DNA of 64,000 nt from JALSHZ01 sp964614535. Its GTDB lineage: Bacteria; Pseudomonadota; Gammaproteobacteria; UWMA-0217. The translations under genes were made by a program, and so were the position numbers. Under the pieces are notes generated by a model. The model worked only from the letters and a program-made list of their open reading frames with translations. It was not told the DNA's origin and did not search any database. Shown one piece after another: positions 24,338-32,704 of the stretch (position 1 is its first letter; each line of letters opens with the position of its first letter). The stretch is from the NCBI GenBank assembly GCA_964614535.1, contig CAZTOZ010000018.1, positions 1 to 64,000 of the forward strand, read 5' to 3'.

Positions 24338-25825
24338 ATGCTCAAAGCCAACCTACAGCTTCGCATCGGTCAGAACCTGACACTCACGCCGCAGCTGCAG
24401 CAGACCATCCGCCTGTTGCAGTATTCGACGCTGGAGTTGCAGCAGCAGATTCAGGAGATGGTCGAGCAGAATCCACTGCTCGAGGTGGAGGAACCGGAGC
24501 AGACCACCAACGAACCGCTGATCGAGCAGGAGAATCCCTACGCCGCCACCGAGGCGGAAACCGAGCTGCCCGGCCCCGACACCACCCAGCAGATTCCCGC
24601 CGAACTGGCCGTCGACACCAGTTGGGACAGCATCTACGATTCGCCGCCACCGGCGCCGCGCAATGCCGACGCGGTCTCCGCCGCCGAGCTTCTCGAAAAC
24701 CAGCCGGGCGCCACCGAGGGGCTCACCGACCACCTGCTGGAACAGCTGGCGCTGACGCCACTGGGCGAGACCGACCGGATGATCGGCGAATACCTCATCA
24801 TGAACATCGACGACGACGGCTATCTCATCGGCACCCTCGAGGAGATCCATCAGGAGATCGTCGAGGCGCTGGGGGAGGCCGACGCCGAAGAGCCGCCGGA
24901 TCTGGCATCGGTGGAGGTGGTGCAGCATCTGATCATGCAGTTCGATCCGCCGGGGTGCTGCGCCGAGGATCTGCGCCAGAGCCTGATCAGCCAGATCCGC
25001 CAGAGCGAGGCCGACAGCGACGCCAAAGCCCATGCGCTGCTGATCCTGGAGCGCTACTTTCCCGAGTTGGAGAAGCAGAATCTGAAGAAGCTGGTCAGTC
25101 GCAGCGGGCTCAGCCGGGACGAGGTGGAGCGGGCCATCGACCTGATCCGCCGACAGAACCCGCGACCGGGGGCCGAATACAGCCAGAACACCGCCGACTA
25201 CGTCACGCCCGACGTCTACCTGAGCCAGCAGGCGGGCCGCTGGGTGGTCTCGCTCAACCCCGAGATCTCCCCGCGGCTGCGGATTCACCCCTACTACTCG
25301 ACGCTGGTCAAGCGCGGCGACAAGAGCGCCGACAATCTCTATATCCGCGAGCAACTGCAGGAGGCCCGCTGGTTCATCAAGAGCATCCAGAGCCGCAACA
25401 ACACCATTCTGCGGGTGGCCGAAGCCATCGTGGAAAAGCAGCAGGCCTTTTTCGAACAGGGCGAGGAGGCGATGAAACCGATGGTACTGCGCGACATCGC
25501 CGAGGAGCTGGGCATGCACGAATCCACCATCTCCCGGGTGACGACCAACAAGTACATGCTGACACCCCGCGGAATGTACGAGTTCAAATACTTCTTCTCC
25601 AGCCAGCTCGGCACTTCCGACGGCGGCAATGCGTCCGCCACGGCCATCAAGGCGATGATTCGTACACTGATCAGTGAGGAAGATCCGCAAAAGCCCTTGA
25701 GCGACAGCAAGATTACCTCTATCTTATTAAACGAAAAGGGCGTGAAAGTGGCACGGCGAACGGTGGCCAAGTACCGTGAAGCCATGCACATTCCTCCATC
25801 CAACGAGAGAAAGCGTATTGCCTGA
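24338..25825 (+). CDS. rpoN: RNA polymerase sigma-54 factor RpoN
   Basis: RpoN directs RNA polymerase to -24/-12 promoters that need an AAA+ activator. The 495-residue protein has the Gln/Leu-rich activator-interacting region I (LTPQLQQTIRLLQYSTLELQ, from about residue 16), an acidic region II (about 50-110) and a core-binding domain. A helix-turn-helix follows (MHESTISRVTTNKYM). The C-terminal RpoN box is ARRTVAKYRE, identical to the textbook sequence. The ATG at 24338 is chosen; a TTG at 24320 is in frame. hpf follows, as in enterobacteria. Confidence 0.98.
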   Translation: MLKANLQLRIGQNLTLTPQLQQTIRLLQYSTLELQQQIQEMVEQNPLLEVEEPEQTTNEPLIEQENPYAATEAETELPGPDTTQQIPAELAVDTSWDSIYDSPPPAPRNADAVSAAELLENQPGATEGLTDHLLEQLALTPLGETDRMIGEYLIMNIDDDGYLIGTLEEIHQEIVEALGEADAEEPPDLASVEVVQHLIMQFDPPGCCAEDLRQSLISQIRQSEADSDAKAHALLILERYFPELEKQNLKKLVSRSGLSRDEVERAIDLIRRQNPRPGAEYSQNTADYVTPDVYLSQQAGRWVVSLNPEISPRLRIHPYYSTLVKRGDKSADNLYIREQLQEARWFIKSIQSRNNTILRVAEAIVEKQQAFFEQGEEAMKPMVLRDIAEELGMHESTISRVTTNKYMLTPRGMYEFKYFFSSQLGTSDGGNASATAIKAMIRTLISEEDPQKPLSDSKITSILLNEKGVKVARRTVAKYREAMHIPPSNERKRIA

Positions 25826-26008
25826 CAATAACTATCAAGGCTTGCTCGACTCACCGGATACGCTTCCCGGCGTATTCCTCTCAACCACACTCTCGATTTC
25901 ACCGCACTATCCGATCCCTCCAGCAGCCAACGGCGCCTCGCCGGTGCATCACACCATGGTTGCCGGAACATCGGGTGGCTGCCTTTCATCCAACCAAGGA
26001 GATCCGTT

Positions 26009-26350
26009 ATGCAACTGACGCTGACAGGACATCATGTCGATATCACCGATTCCCTCAGAAACTACGTGACAGAAAAATTCCAGAGGCTGGCGCGCCATTT
26101 CGATCAGGTGCTCGATGCGAAAGTGATCCTCACCGTCGAAAAGCTGCGGCAGAAGGCCGAGGCCGAACTGCACGTCAGCGGTGGCCGGCTGTTCGCCGAA
26201 TCGGTGGAGGAAGACATGTACGCCGCGTTGGACAAGCTCGTCGACAAGCTCGACCGTCAGGTCGTCAAGTTCAAGGAAAAGAACCACAACCATCATCGCA
26301 ATCACAACGAAGGTTCCCACCGCAACATGGCGATGGGCGACGTCGAATAG
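26009..26350 (+). CDS. hpf: Ribosome hibernation promoting factor (short HPF/YhbH)
   Basis: HPF binds the 30S subunit in slow growth and promotes 100S ribosome dimers. The 113-residue protein has the typical start MQLTLTGHHVDITDSLRNYV and core VEKLRQKAEAELHVSGG, then DMYAALDKLVDKLDRQVVKFKEK. The C-terminal tail (from about residue 93) is unusually rich in His and Asn. A near-perfect AAGGAG lies 8 bp upstream. It follows rpoN by 183 bp, a gap with no gene and no clear promoter. Confidence 0.96.
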   Translation: MQLTLTGHHVDITDSLRNYVTEKFQRLARHFDQVLDAKVILTVEKLRQKAEAELHVSGGRLFAESVEEDMYAALDKLVDKLDRQVVKFKEKNHNHHRNHNEGSHRNMAMGDVE

Positions 26351-26366
26351 ACGCGGACCGTCAGCA

Positions 26367-26834
26367 ATGAACATTGCCTCCCTCCTCCCGGCCGACCAGA
26401 TACTCTGCGGTCCAGAGGCCAGCAGCAAGAAACGGGCGCTGGAACTGCTCAGCGGCCTGTTGGCCAAATCCGCCCCCGACCTCTCCGAAGAAGAAATCTT
26501 CGACGGCCTGCTGCACCGCGAACGTCTGGGCACCACCGGGCTGGGGCGGGGGGTTGCAATCCCCCACACCCGCATCTCCTCACTCGCCAGGCCGACACTG
26601 GCGATGATCAAACTGGACAAGGGCGTCGACTTCGACGCCCCCGACCACGAGCCAGTGGACATACTCTTCGCCCTGGCGGTTCCGGCCGACGACAACAGCA
26701 GTCACCTCGACGTATTGGCGATGCTGGCGGAAATGCTCGGTCGCCAGACGTTCGTCGATGAACTGCGCAAGACCTACAACTGCGACGCACTCTATCAGCA
26801 GCTCGTGGAGTGGCAGCCCCACATCGCCGCCTGA
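26367..26834 (+). CDS. ptsN: Nitrogen-regulatory PTS protein EIIA-Ntr (PtsN)
   Basis: PtsN is the terminal phosphoacceptor of the nitrogen PTS; in studied bacteria it regulates K+ transport, sensor kinases and metabolism according to its phosphorylation. The 155-residue EIIA-fructose/mannitol-type domain has the active histidine H67 in GRGVAIPHTRI, and LFALAVPADDNSSHLDVLA. It lies between hpf and hprK, as expected for the rpoN cluster. EI-Ntr (32705) and HPr (28736) are also in this window. Confidence 0.97.
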   Translation: MNIASLLPADQILCGPEASSKKRALELLSGLLAKSAPDLSEEEIFDGLLHRERLGTTGLGRGVAIPHTRISSLARPTLAMIKLDKGVDFDAPDHEPVDILFALAVPADDNSSHLDVLAMLAEMLGRQTFVDELRKTYNCDALYQQLVEWQPHIAA

Positions 26835-26842
26835 GCCACGTC

Positions 26843-27397
26843 ATGCACCTGCACGGCGTCTTCGTCGTCGTCGAAAGCCTCGGCGTACTGCTTCGCGGCG
26901 CCGCCGGCAGCGGCAAGAGCGAGCTGGCGCTGGAGCTGATCCAGCGTGGCCACGCCCTGGTGGCCGACGACGCACCGGCATTCCATCTCGACCAGAACGG
27001 CCAGGTGATCGGCCACTGCCCAGCGCTGCTGAGGGATTTTCTCGAGATCCGTGGCCTGGGCGTGCTCAATATCCGCCGCCTGTTCGGCGACGCCGCCATC
27101 GTCGATGAACACCGGCTGGACTTCATCATCACCCTCGTTGGCGACGCGACGGCAGCCACCGATCCCGAGCAGCGCCACCTCGCTGGCTGCATGGCGACCG
27201 AGCGGATACTGGGCCGCACCATCCCCGGCCTGACGCTGGCGATCCCGCCCGGGCGTCATCCGGCGACCTTGGTGGAAACCTCCATTCGTAACCACTTGTT
27301 GCAACGAAACGGGTATAATTCAGCACAGGACTTTCAGGCGCGCCTGCGCCGCCAGCTGGTGACCGGCGGGCGCCGAGGCAGCAGAGAAGAAGAATAG
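26843..27397 (+). CDS. hprK: HprK-like kinase, short form lacking the N-terminal domain
   Basis: HprK phosphorylates HPr on a serine and, in full-length enzymes, also reverses it. This protein has only 184 residues, against about 310 in Firmicutes; it corresponds to the C-terminal catalytic domain. Walker A is GAAGSGKSELALEL (about 20-33), followed by VADDAPAF, and the family signature EIRGLGVLNIRRLFG is clear. The HPr encoded at 28736 retains Ser46 in KSIMGVM, the usual HprK target. The start at 26843 gives the short form; no N-terminal domain is encoded upstream, where ptsN ends 9 bp earlier. Confidence 0.9.
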   Translation: MHLHGVFVVVESLGVLLRGAAGSGKSELALELIQRGHALVADDAPAFHLDQNGQVIGHCPALLRDFLEIRGLGVLNIRRLFGDAAIVDEHRLDFIITLVGDATAATDPEQRHLAGCMATERILGRTIPGLTLAIPPGRHPATLVETSIRNHLLQRNGYNSAQDFQARLRRQLVTGGRRGSREEE

Positions 27398-27446
27398 CCG
27401 GGGCGCGGCCTGAAAGCGCACTTCGCCCCGCAGGTGGCCCACATCC

Positions 27447-28310
27447 ATGAAGATAACCATCGTCAGCGGCCTGTCCGGCTCCGGAAAATCCATCGCGCTC
27501 AATGCGTTCGAGGATGAGGGCTACTACTGCATCGACAATCTGCCGATCTCGCTGCTGGAGACGACGGTGCAGGAGCTTGGCGACAACCTCCCCGCCGGCT
27601 ACGACCACATCGCCCTCGGCATCGACGCCCGCTCGGGCGAGCGGGCGCTGCACGATCTGGAGCGGATTCTGGACCGCTTCCGCGAGCAGGGTTTCGAGGT
27701 GTCGCTGATCTATCTTCAGGCCAGCGAGGACGTGCTGATCAAGCGCTACAGCGAGACCCGCCGCAAACATCCATTGACCCACACCGGCCTGCCGCTGGTG
27801 GAGGCGATCCGGGCCGAGCGCGAGATGATGCAGGCAATCGCCGCATTCGCCGATCTGGCCATCGACACCTCGCGGCTCAACGTCCACGAGCTGAGCCTGC
27901 TGGTCAAGGAGCGCACGCCCGGCGGCGACTTCCACGGCGGCCTCTCGCTGCTGATCCAGTCCTTCGGCTTCAAGCACGGCATTCCGCTCGACTCCGATTT
28001 CATCTTCGACCTGCGCTGCCTGCCAAACCCGCACTGGGAGCCGAAGCTGCGTCCCCACACCGGCCTCGAACCACCGATCATCGAATTTCTGGAACAGCAC
28101 GAGGAGGTGGGGCTGATGTTCGAATCGATCCGCGACTTTCTCGATCGCTGGATCCCCAACTTCCGCGCCTGCAACCGCAGCTACGTCACGCTCTCGGTAG
28201 GCTGTACCGGCGGGCGCCACCGCTCGGTCTACATGGCGGAGCGGCTTGCGGCCCATCTGCGCGCACGGCTCGGTGACAGCGTCCACGTCAAGCATCGGGA
28301 GCTGCGATGA
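27447..28310 (+). CDS. rapZ: RNase adapter protein RapZ
   Basis: RapZ is a nucleotide-binding and RNA-binding protein. In E. coli it delivers the sRNA GlmZ to RNase E, controlling glucosamine-6-phosphate synthase. The 287-residue protein has Walker A GLSGSGKS (8-15), DNLPISLLE, DLRCLPNPHW and the C-terminal VGCTGGRHRSVYMAERLA, all family hallmarks. Whether GlmZ-type RNAs exist here is unknown. The stop overlaps the EIIA gene start by 4 bp. Confidence 0.97.
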   Translation: MKITIVSGLSGSGKSIALNAFEDEGYYCIDNLPISLLETTVQELGDNLPAGYDHIALGIDARSGERALHDLERILDRFREQGFEVSLIYLQASEDVLIKRYSETRRKHPLTHTGLPLVEAIRAEREMMQAIAAFADLAIDTSRLNVHELSLLVKERTPGGDFHGGLSLLIQSFGFKHGIPLDSDFIFDLRCLPNPHWEPKLRPHTGLEPPIIEFLEQHEEVGLMFESIRDFLDRWIPNFRACNRSYVTLSVGCTGGRHRSVYMAERLAAHLRARLGDSVHVKHRELR

Positions 28311-28729
28311 CGGTCGGGATACTGGTCATCACTCACGGTCGCATCGGCGAGGAGATGCTGGAGCAGGCCAGCAACACGCTCGGCGTCTGCCCGCTGGAGA
28401 CCGAGGCGCTGTCGATCTTTCCCGAATTCAACATCGACGAGATGGACATCATGGCGCGGGTGATCTGCCTGCGCCTGAACAGCGGCGACGGCGTGCTGGT
28501 GCTCACCGACATGTACGGCTCGACGCCGAGCAACATCGCCCGGCGCCTGCTCGACCTGCCGCGGGTCGAGGTGGTCACCGGCATCAACCTGCCGATGCTG
28601 ATCCGCATCATGAACTACGCCTCGCTGTCGCTGGAGGAGCTGCGCCAGAAGGCGGTCAGCGGCGGGCACGACGGCATCGTCACCTGCCAGCCGGAACCCT
28701 TGCAAACCGGCCATCTCGGCGGAGGCTGA
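28307..28729 (+). CDS. PTS EIIA component, mannose type
   Basis: This 140-residue EIIA-Man domain has the phosphorylated histidine H10 in GILVITHGRIGEEM and the VLVLTDMYGSTPSN segment. No EIIB, EIIC or EIID gene is near, so it probably has a regulatory role in the nitrogen PTS rather than sugar transport. The start overlaps rapZ by 4 bp, and the HPr gene follows after 6 bp. Confidence 0.94.
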   Translation: MTVGILVITHGRIGEEMLEQASNTLGVCPLETEALSIFPEFNIDEMDIMARVICLRLNSGDGVLVLTDMYGSTPSNIARRLLDLPRVEVVTGINLPMLIRIMNYASLSLEELRQKAVSGGHDGIVTCQPEPLQTGHLGGG

Positions 28730-28735
28730 GCCACA

Positions 28736-29005
28736 TTGATCCGCCGTACCCTCACCATCGTCAACCGACTCGGGCTGCATGCCCGCGCCGCCGCCCGGCT
28801 GGTGGGCCTCACCTCGCAATACCAGTCCAGCATCGAGATCGAACGCAACGGGCGCCGCGTCAACGGCAAGAGCATCATGGGCGTGATGATGCTGGCCGCC
28901 GCCCAGGGCAGCGAGATCACCATCCATGCCGACGGCGCCGACGAGGCCGAAGCGATGGCGGCGATCGAGGCACTGGTCCGGGAGCGCTTCGGCGAGACGG
29001 AATAG
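28736..29005 (+). CDS. ptsH: Phosphocarrier protein HPr/NPr (TTG start)
   Basis: HPr passes phosphate from EI-Ntr (PtsP, 32705) to PtsN and EIIA-Man. The 89-residue protein has the active-site histidine H15 in NRLGLHARAAARLV and Ser46 in NGKSIMGVMMLAA, the site used by HprK. No ATG fits; the TTG at 28736 has GGAGG 10 bases upstream and gives the standard HPr N-terminus. Confidence 0.95.
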   Translation: MIRRTLTIVNRLGLHARAAARLVGLTSQYQSSIEIERNGRRVNGKSIMGVMMLAAAQGSEITIHADGADEAEAMAAIEALVRERFGETE

Positions 29006-29087
29006 CTCTCGCTTCTTTACCCCTCCACCGAATCTCTGTAACCTCGCCGGACTTCGATCACGGCATCTCCCCCATTTTCCGATTCCT

Positions 29088-30443
29088 ATGGAAGCAACGC
29101 TGCAACATCAACCGGAAACCCAGCGCCAGCGGCTGACCGAGCTGCTGCGCAGCGGCCGGCTGACCCCGATCCGGCGGATGTTGAATGCGCTCCATCCGGC
29201 CGAGATCGCGCACCTGCTGGAATCGCTGCCACCCACCGAGCGGCGGCTGATCTGGAGCATCGTCGAGCCGGAAGTGCGCGGCGAGGTACTGGTGCTGCTG
29301 GGCCAGTCGGTGATGGACGACCTGACCGACGAGATGGCGGTGGAGGAGTTCGTCACCGCGGCCGAACACATGGACACCGACGACCTGGCCGACCTGCTGC
29401 AGGATCTGCCGGATCGCGTCACTCAGCAGATTCTGCGGGCCATGGACCAGCAGGACCGGGAGCGGCTGGAGTCGGTGCTGGCCTACGGCGAGGACACCGC
29501 CGGCGGCTTGATGAACACCGACACCGTCACCGTCCGCGCCGACGTGACGCTGGAGGTGGTGTTCCGCTACCTGCGGCTGCGTGGGGAGCTGCCGCCCAAT
29601 ACCGACAGCCTGTTCGTCGTCAACCGCTACGAGAAGCTGCTCGGCACGTTGCCGCTGACGACCCTGGTCACCTCCGACGCCGACAGGATGGTGGCCGAGG
29701 TGATGCCGGAGGACATCATCAGCATCAATGTCGATACACCGGCCGCCGAGGTGGCGCAGCTGTTCGAGATCCACGACCTCATCACGGCGCCGGTGGTGGA
29801 CGACGACGGCAAGCTGCTCGGCCGCATCACGGTCGACGACGTCGTCGACGTGATCCGCGACGAAGCCGAACACAACCTGCTCAGTCAGGCCGGCCTGAGC
29901 GAGGAGGACGACGTCTTCGCACCCGTCTGGAAGAGTACCCGCCGGCGCGCACTGTGGCTCGGCATCAACCTGCTGACGGCGCTGCTGGCCGCCTGGGTCA
30001 TCGGCAACTTCCAGGCGACGCTGGAGAAGGTGGTCGCCCTGGCGGTGCTGATGCCGATCGTCGCCAGCATGGGCGGCATCGCCGGCACGCAGACCTTGAC
30101 GCTGATGATCCGCGGGCTGGCGCTCGATCAGATCGGCGCGCAAAACACCTCGTGGCTGCTGTTCAAGGAGATCTCGGTCGGCCTGCTCAACGGCCTGATC
30201 TGGTCGGCGGTGGTCGCCGGCATCACCATCGTCTGGTTCGGCAGCTGGCAGATCGGCGGCATCATCGCCGCCGCGCTGATCATCAACCTGGTCTGCGCCG
30301 CGCTGGCCGGCGTCGTCATCCCGCTGGTGATGGAGAAACTCCACATCGACCCTGCGCTGGCCGGCGGCGTGGTGCTGACCACCGTCACCGACGTCGTCGG
30401 CTTTCTCACCTTTCTCGGGCTGGCAACACTGCTGCTCACCTGA
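29088..30443 (+). CDS. mgtE: Magnesium transporter MgtE
   Basis: MgtE is an Mg2+-gated inner-membrane Mg2+ channel. The 451-residue protein has the N-terminal helical domain (about 1-130) with LHPAEIAHLLESLPPTERR. The tandem CBS domains follow (about 135-260), starting GEDTAGGLMNTDTVTV. Five membrane helices (about 285-450) contain MPIVASMGGIAGTQTLTLMIR in the pore region. It is the last gene of the plus-strand series. The ATG at 29088 gives normal length. Confidence 0.97.
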   Translation: MEATLQHQPETQRQRLTELLRSGRLTPIRRMLNALHPAEIAHLLESLPPTERRLIWSIVEPEVRGEVLVLLGQSVMDDLTDEMAVEEFVTAAEHMDTDDLADLLQDLPDRVTQQILRAMDQQDRERLESVLAYGEDTAGGLMNTDTVTVRADVTLEVVFRYLRLRGELPPNTDSLFVVNRYEKLLGTLPLTTLVTSDADRMVAEVMPEDIISINVDTPAAEVAQLFEIHDLITAPVVDDDGKLLGRITVDDVVDVIRDEAEHNLLSQAGLSEEDDVFAPVWKSTRRRALWLGINLLTALLAAWVIGNFQATLEKVVALAVLMPIVASMGGIAGTQTLTLMIRGLALDQIGAQNTSWLLFKEISVGLLNGLIWSAVVAGITIVWFGSWQIGGIIAAALIINLVCAALAGVVIPLVMEKLHIDPALAGGVVLTTVTDVVGFLTFLGLATLLLT

Positions 30444-30605
30444 GACGGCGGCAGCCGCTCACACATTCCCCGTCCCCACCATTCCGACGCGCCGCCGGCG
30501 TGACCCGTGCCCCCCCTCTTCCACGGCACGGCCCGTAGGATTCGCACCCCATACGAAGAAACAGGAACCGATGCCACCGGACCGGCATCGTCAGGGAGAG
30601 AAGCC

Positions 30606-30827
30606 ATGGAAGGAATCGGAAGCAGGAAGCGGCTCGTGCTGGCCGCCATCATCACGGTCGTCACGCTGCTGAGCGTTCGACACACGCTCGCCGGGCAACA
30701 GACGACGCCACCACCGAATACCGAGGTCGAGACCGCGCCGACCCCGTCGAAACCCGCCATCTGGATCATGGGCTCGATTCTGGCGGGATTGGTGGGCTCG
30801 ACCCGCTTCGGCGCCGGCCGGCGCTGA
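30606..30827 (+). CDS. Small exported protein with PEP-CTERM/VPLPA-like sorting tail
   Basis: This is a 73-residue protein that I cannot name. It starts with a basic cluster and a hydrophobic segment (residues 9-28) ending AGQQ, like a signal peptide. A short Pro/Thr-rich linker follows (31-50). The C-terminus is SKPAIWIMGSILAGLVGST then RFGAGRR. A Pro-containing motif, one membrane helix and an Arg-rich end is the tripartite layout of exosortase substrates (PEP-CTERM, VPLPA-CTERM). The motif itself is not canonical. AGGGAGAG precedes the ATG. The 160 bp between mgtE and this gene hold one stem-loop (about 30502-30528) without a T-run. Confidence 0.6.
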   Translation: MEGIGSRKRLVLAAIITVVTLLSVRHTLAGQQTTPPPNTEVETAPTPSKPAIWIMGSILAGLVGSTRFGAGRR

Positions 30828-30831
30828 CGGG

Positions 30832-31395
30832 TCAGGTCTTGGGCAGCGTGACGCCGCGTTGCCCCATGTACTTCCCTCCCCGGTCCTTGTACGAGGTTTC
30901 ACAATCCTCGTCGGATTCGAGGAACAGCATCTGCGCCACGCCTTCGTTGGCATAGATTTTCGCCGGCAGCGGCGTGGTGTTGGAGAACTCCAGCGTCACA
31001 TGCCCCTCCCACTCCGGCTCCAGCGGCGTGACATTGACGATGATGCCACAACGAGCATAGGTAGACTTGCCCAGGCAGATGGTGAGCACGCGGCGCGGAA
31101 TACGGAAGTACTCGACCGTGCGCGCCAACGCAAAGGAGTTGGGCGGGATGATGCAGACATCCGACTTCACATCGACGAAGCTGTCCTCGTCGAAGGCCTT
31201 GGGGTCGACGATGGCCGAATTGATATTGGTGAAGATCTTGAACTCGTCGGCGCAGCGCACGTCGTAGCCATAGCTCGACGTGCCGTAGGAGACGATCCTG
31301 CGCCCGTCCACCTTGCGGATCTGGCCAGGCTCGAAGGGCTCGATCATCCCCTGCTCGGCGGCGCGGCGAATCCAGGAATCGGGTTTGATGCTCAT
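30832..31395 (-). CDS. dcd: dCTP deaminase
   Basis: Dcd deaminates dCTP to dUTP for thymidylate synthesis. The 187-residue protein has RIVSYGTSSYGYDVR, the substrate loop GKSTYARCGIIVNVTPLEPEW with the catalytic Glu in the following GHVTLEFSN segment, and the flexible C-terminus with YKDRGGKYMGQRG. The ATG at 31395 matches the usual MSIKPD start. An in-frame ATG at 31488 adds 31 residues with no family match. Confidence 0.97.
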   Translation of the reverse strand: MSIKPDSWIRRAAEQGMIEPFEPGQIRKVDGRRIVSYGTSSYGYDVRCADEFKIFTNINSAIVDPKAFDEDSFVDVKSDVCIIPPNSFALARTVEYFRIPRRVLTICLGKSTYARCGIIVNVTPLEPEWEGHVTLEFSNTTPLPAKIYANEGVAQMLFLESDEDCETSYKDRGGKYMGQRGVTLPKT

Positions 31396-31461
31396 GGGTC
31401 GATCGGGTGTCGGCGATGGGGAGCGCAAGACTACACCATCGGGCCGGAACTGACGAGGGAC

Positions 31462-31481
31462 GGCGGGGCGGACGCCCCGCC
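31462..31481 (-). terminator. GC-rich stem-loop between apbC and dcd
   Basis: GGCGGGGC and GCCCCGCC form a perfect 8-bp stem with a 4-base loop, 13 bp after the apbC stop on the minus strand. There is no T-run, so it is at most a pause site or a transcript 3' end protector. Confidence 0.4.
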
Positions 31482-31493
31482 GCGGCAACGGAG

Positions 31494-32585
31494 TCAGGTG
31501 TTCTGAATGACGATCTTCGGAAACTTGGCTTTGTAGTCCTTGGCCTGGGACGCCAGCTTGGCCGCGGTGCGGCGGGCGATGTCGCGGTAGGCCCGGGCGA
31601 TCTTCCCTTCCGGGTCGGCGACGACGGTCGGGTTGCCGCTGTCGGCCTGCTCACGGATATGGATGTCCAGCGGCAACGACCCGAGCAGATCGACGTCGTG
31701 CTCCTTGGCCATGCGCTCGCCACCGCCGGCACCGAAGATATGCTCCTCGTGCCCACACTGGCTGCAGATATGGGTGCTCATGTTCTCGACGATGCCGAGC
31801 ACCGTGACTTCCACCTTCTCGAACATCTTCAGCCCCTTGCGGGCATCCAGCAGCGCAATGTCCTGCGGCGTGGTGACGATGACCGCGCCGGAGACCGGGA
31901 TCTTCTGCGATAGCGTCAGCTGGGTGTCGCCGGTGCCCGGCGGCATGTCGATGACGAGGTAGTCGAGGTCGTTCCACTGGGTGTCCGAGAGCAGCTGCTC
32001 CAGCGCTTGGGTGACCATCGGCCCACGCCAGATCATCGGCGTGTCCTCTTCGATCAGAAAACCGATCGACATGGCCTGAATGCCGTGGTTCTCCATCGGC
32101 TGCAGCGAATTGCCGTCGGTGGAGGTGGGCTGACCGGTGATACCGAGCATCCGCGGAATGCTCGGGCCGTAGATATCGGCATCGAGCACGCCGACACGCG
32201 CGCCCTCGGCGGCCAGCGCCAGCGCCAGATTGACGGTGGTGGTGGACTTGCCGACGCCACCCTTGCCGGAAGCGACGGCGATGATGTTCTTGACGTTTGG
32301 CAGCGGGCTGAGGTTCTTCTGTACGGCATGGCTGACGATCTTCCAGCCCACCTCCACATCGACGCGGTCGACACCATCGAGCGCCCGCACCTTTTCGGTG
32401 ATCTCCCTGGCCAGCTCATCGACGACGCCCTTGGCGGGATAGCCGAGCTCGACCTTGATGGAGACCGCGCCGCCATCGATGTCGATGGACTTGACCGCCT
32501 TGCTGGAAACGATGTCCTTCTCCCCGTAAGGGTCCTTGACCCCCTTGAGAGCCTCTTCGATCTGAGCCTGAGTGATTTCAGCCAT
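31494..32585 (-). CDS. apbC: Mrp/ApbC iron-sulfur cluster carrier ATPase
   Basis: ApbC/Mrp binds and delivers Fe-S clusters in the cytoplasm. The 363-residue protein has an N-terminal MIP18 (DUF59) domain (about 1-85). The P-loop ATPase follows, with deviant Walker A ASGKGGVGKST and ADIYGPSIPRMLG. The cluster-binding CxxC is in HICSQCGHEEHIFG. GGGAGG lies upstream of the ATG. It is encoded between ptsP and dcd on the minus strand. Confidence 0.97.
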   Translation of the reverse strand: MAEITQAQIEEALKGVKDPYGEKDIVSSKAVKSIDIDGGAVSIKVELGYPAKGVVDELAREITEKVRALDGVDRVDVEVGWKIVSHAVQKNLSPLPNVKNIIAVASGKGGVGKSTTTVNLALALAAEGARVGVLDADIYGPSIPRMLGITGQPTSTDGNSLQPMENHGIQAMSIGFLIEEDTPMIWRGPMVTQALEQLLSDTQWNDLDYLVIDMPPGTGDTQLTLSQKIPVSGAVIVTTPQDIALLDARKGLKMFEKVEVTVLGIVENMSTHICSQCGHEEHIFGAGGGERMAKEHDVDLLGSLPLDIHIREQADSGNPTVVADPEGKIARAYRDIARRTAAKLASQAKDYKAKFPKIVIQNT

Positions 32586-32704
32586 GCGCGCGTGCCTCCC
32601 GGCAAGAGTTGTGTGAACGACAGGCGAGGGATTCTACACCAAGGCCAAGCGACACCAAATTGACATATCGAAATACGGGTTGAGTGGTCGCGCCAGCGCC
32701 GCGC

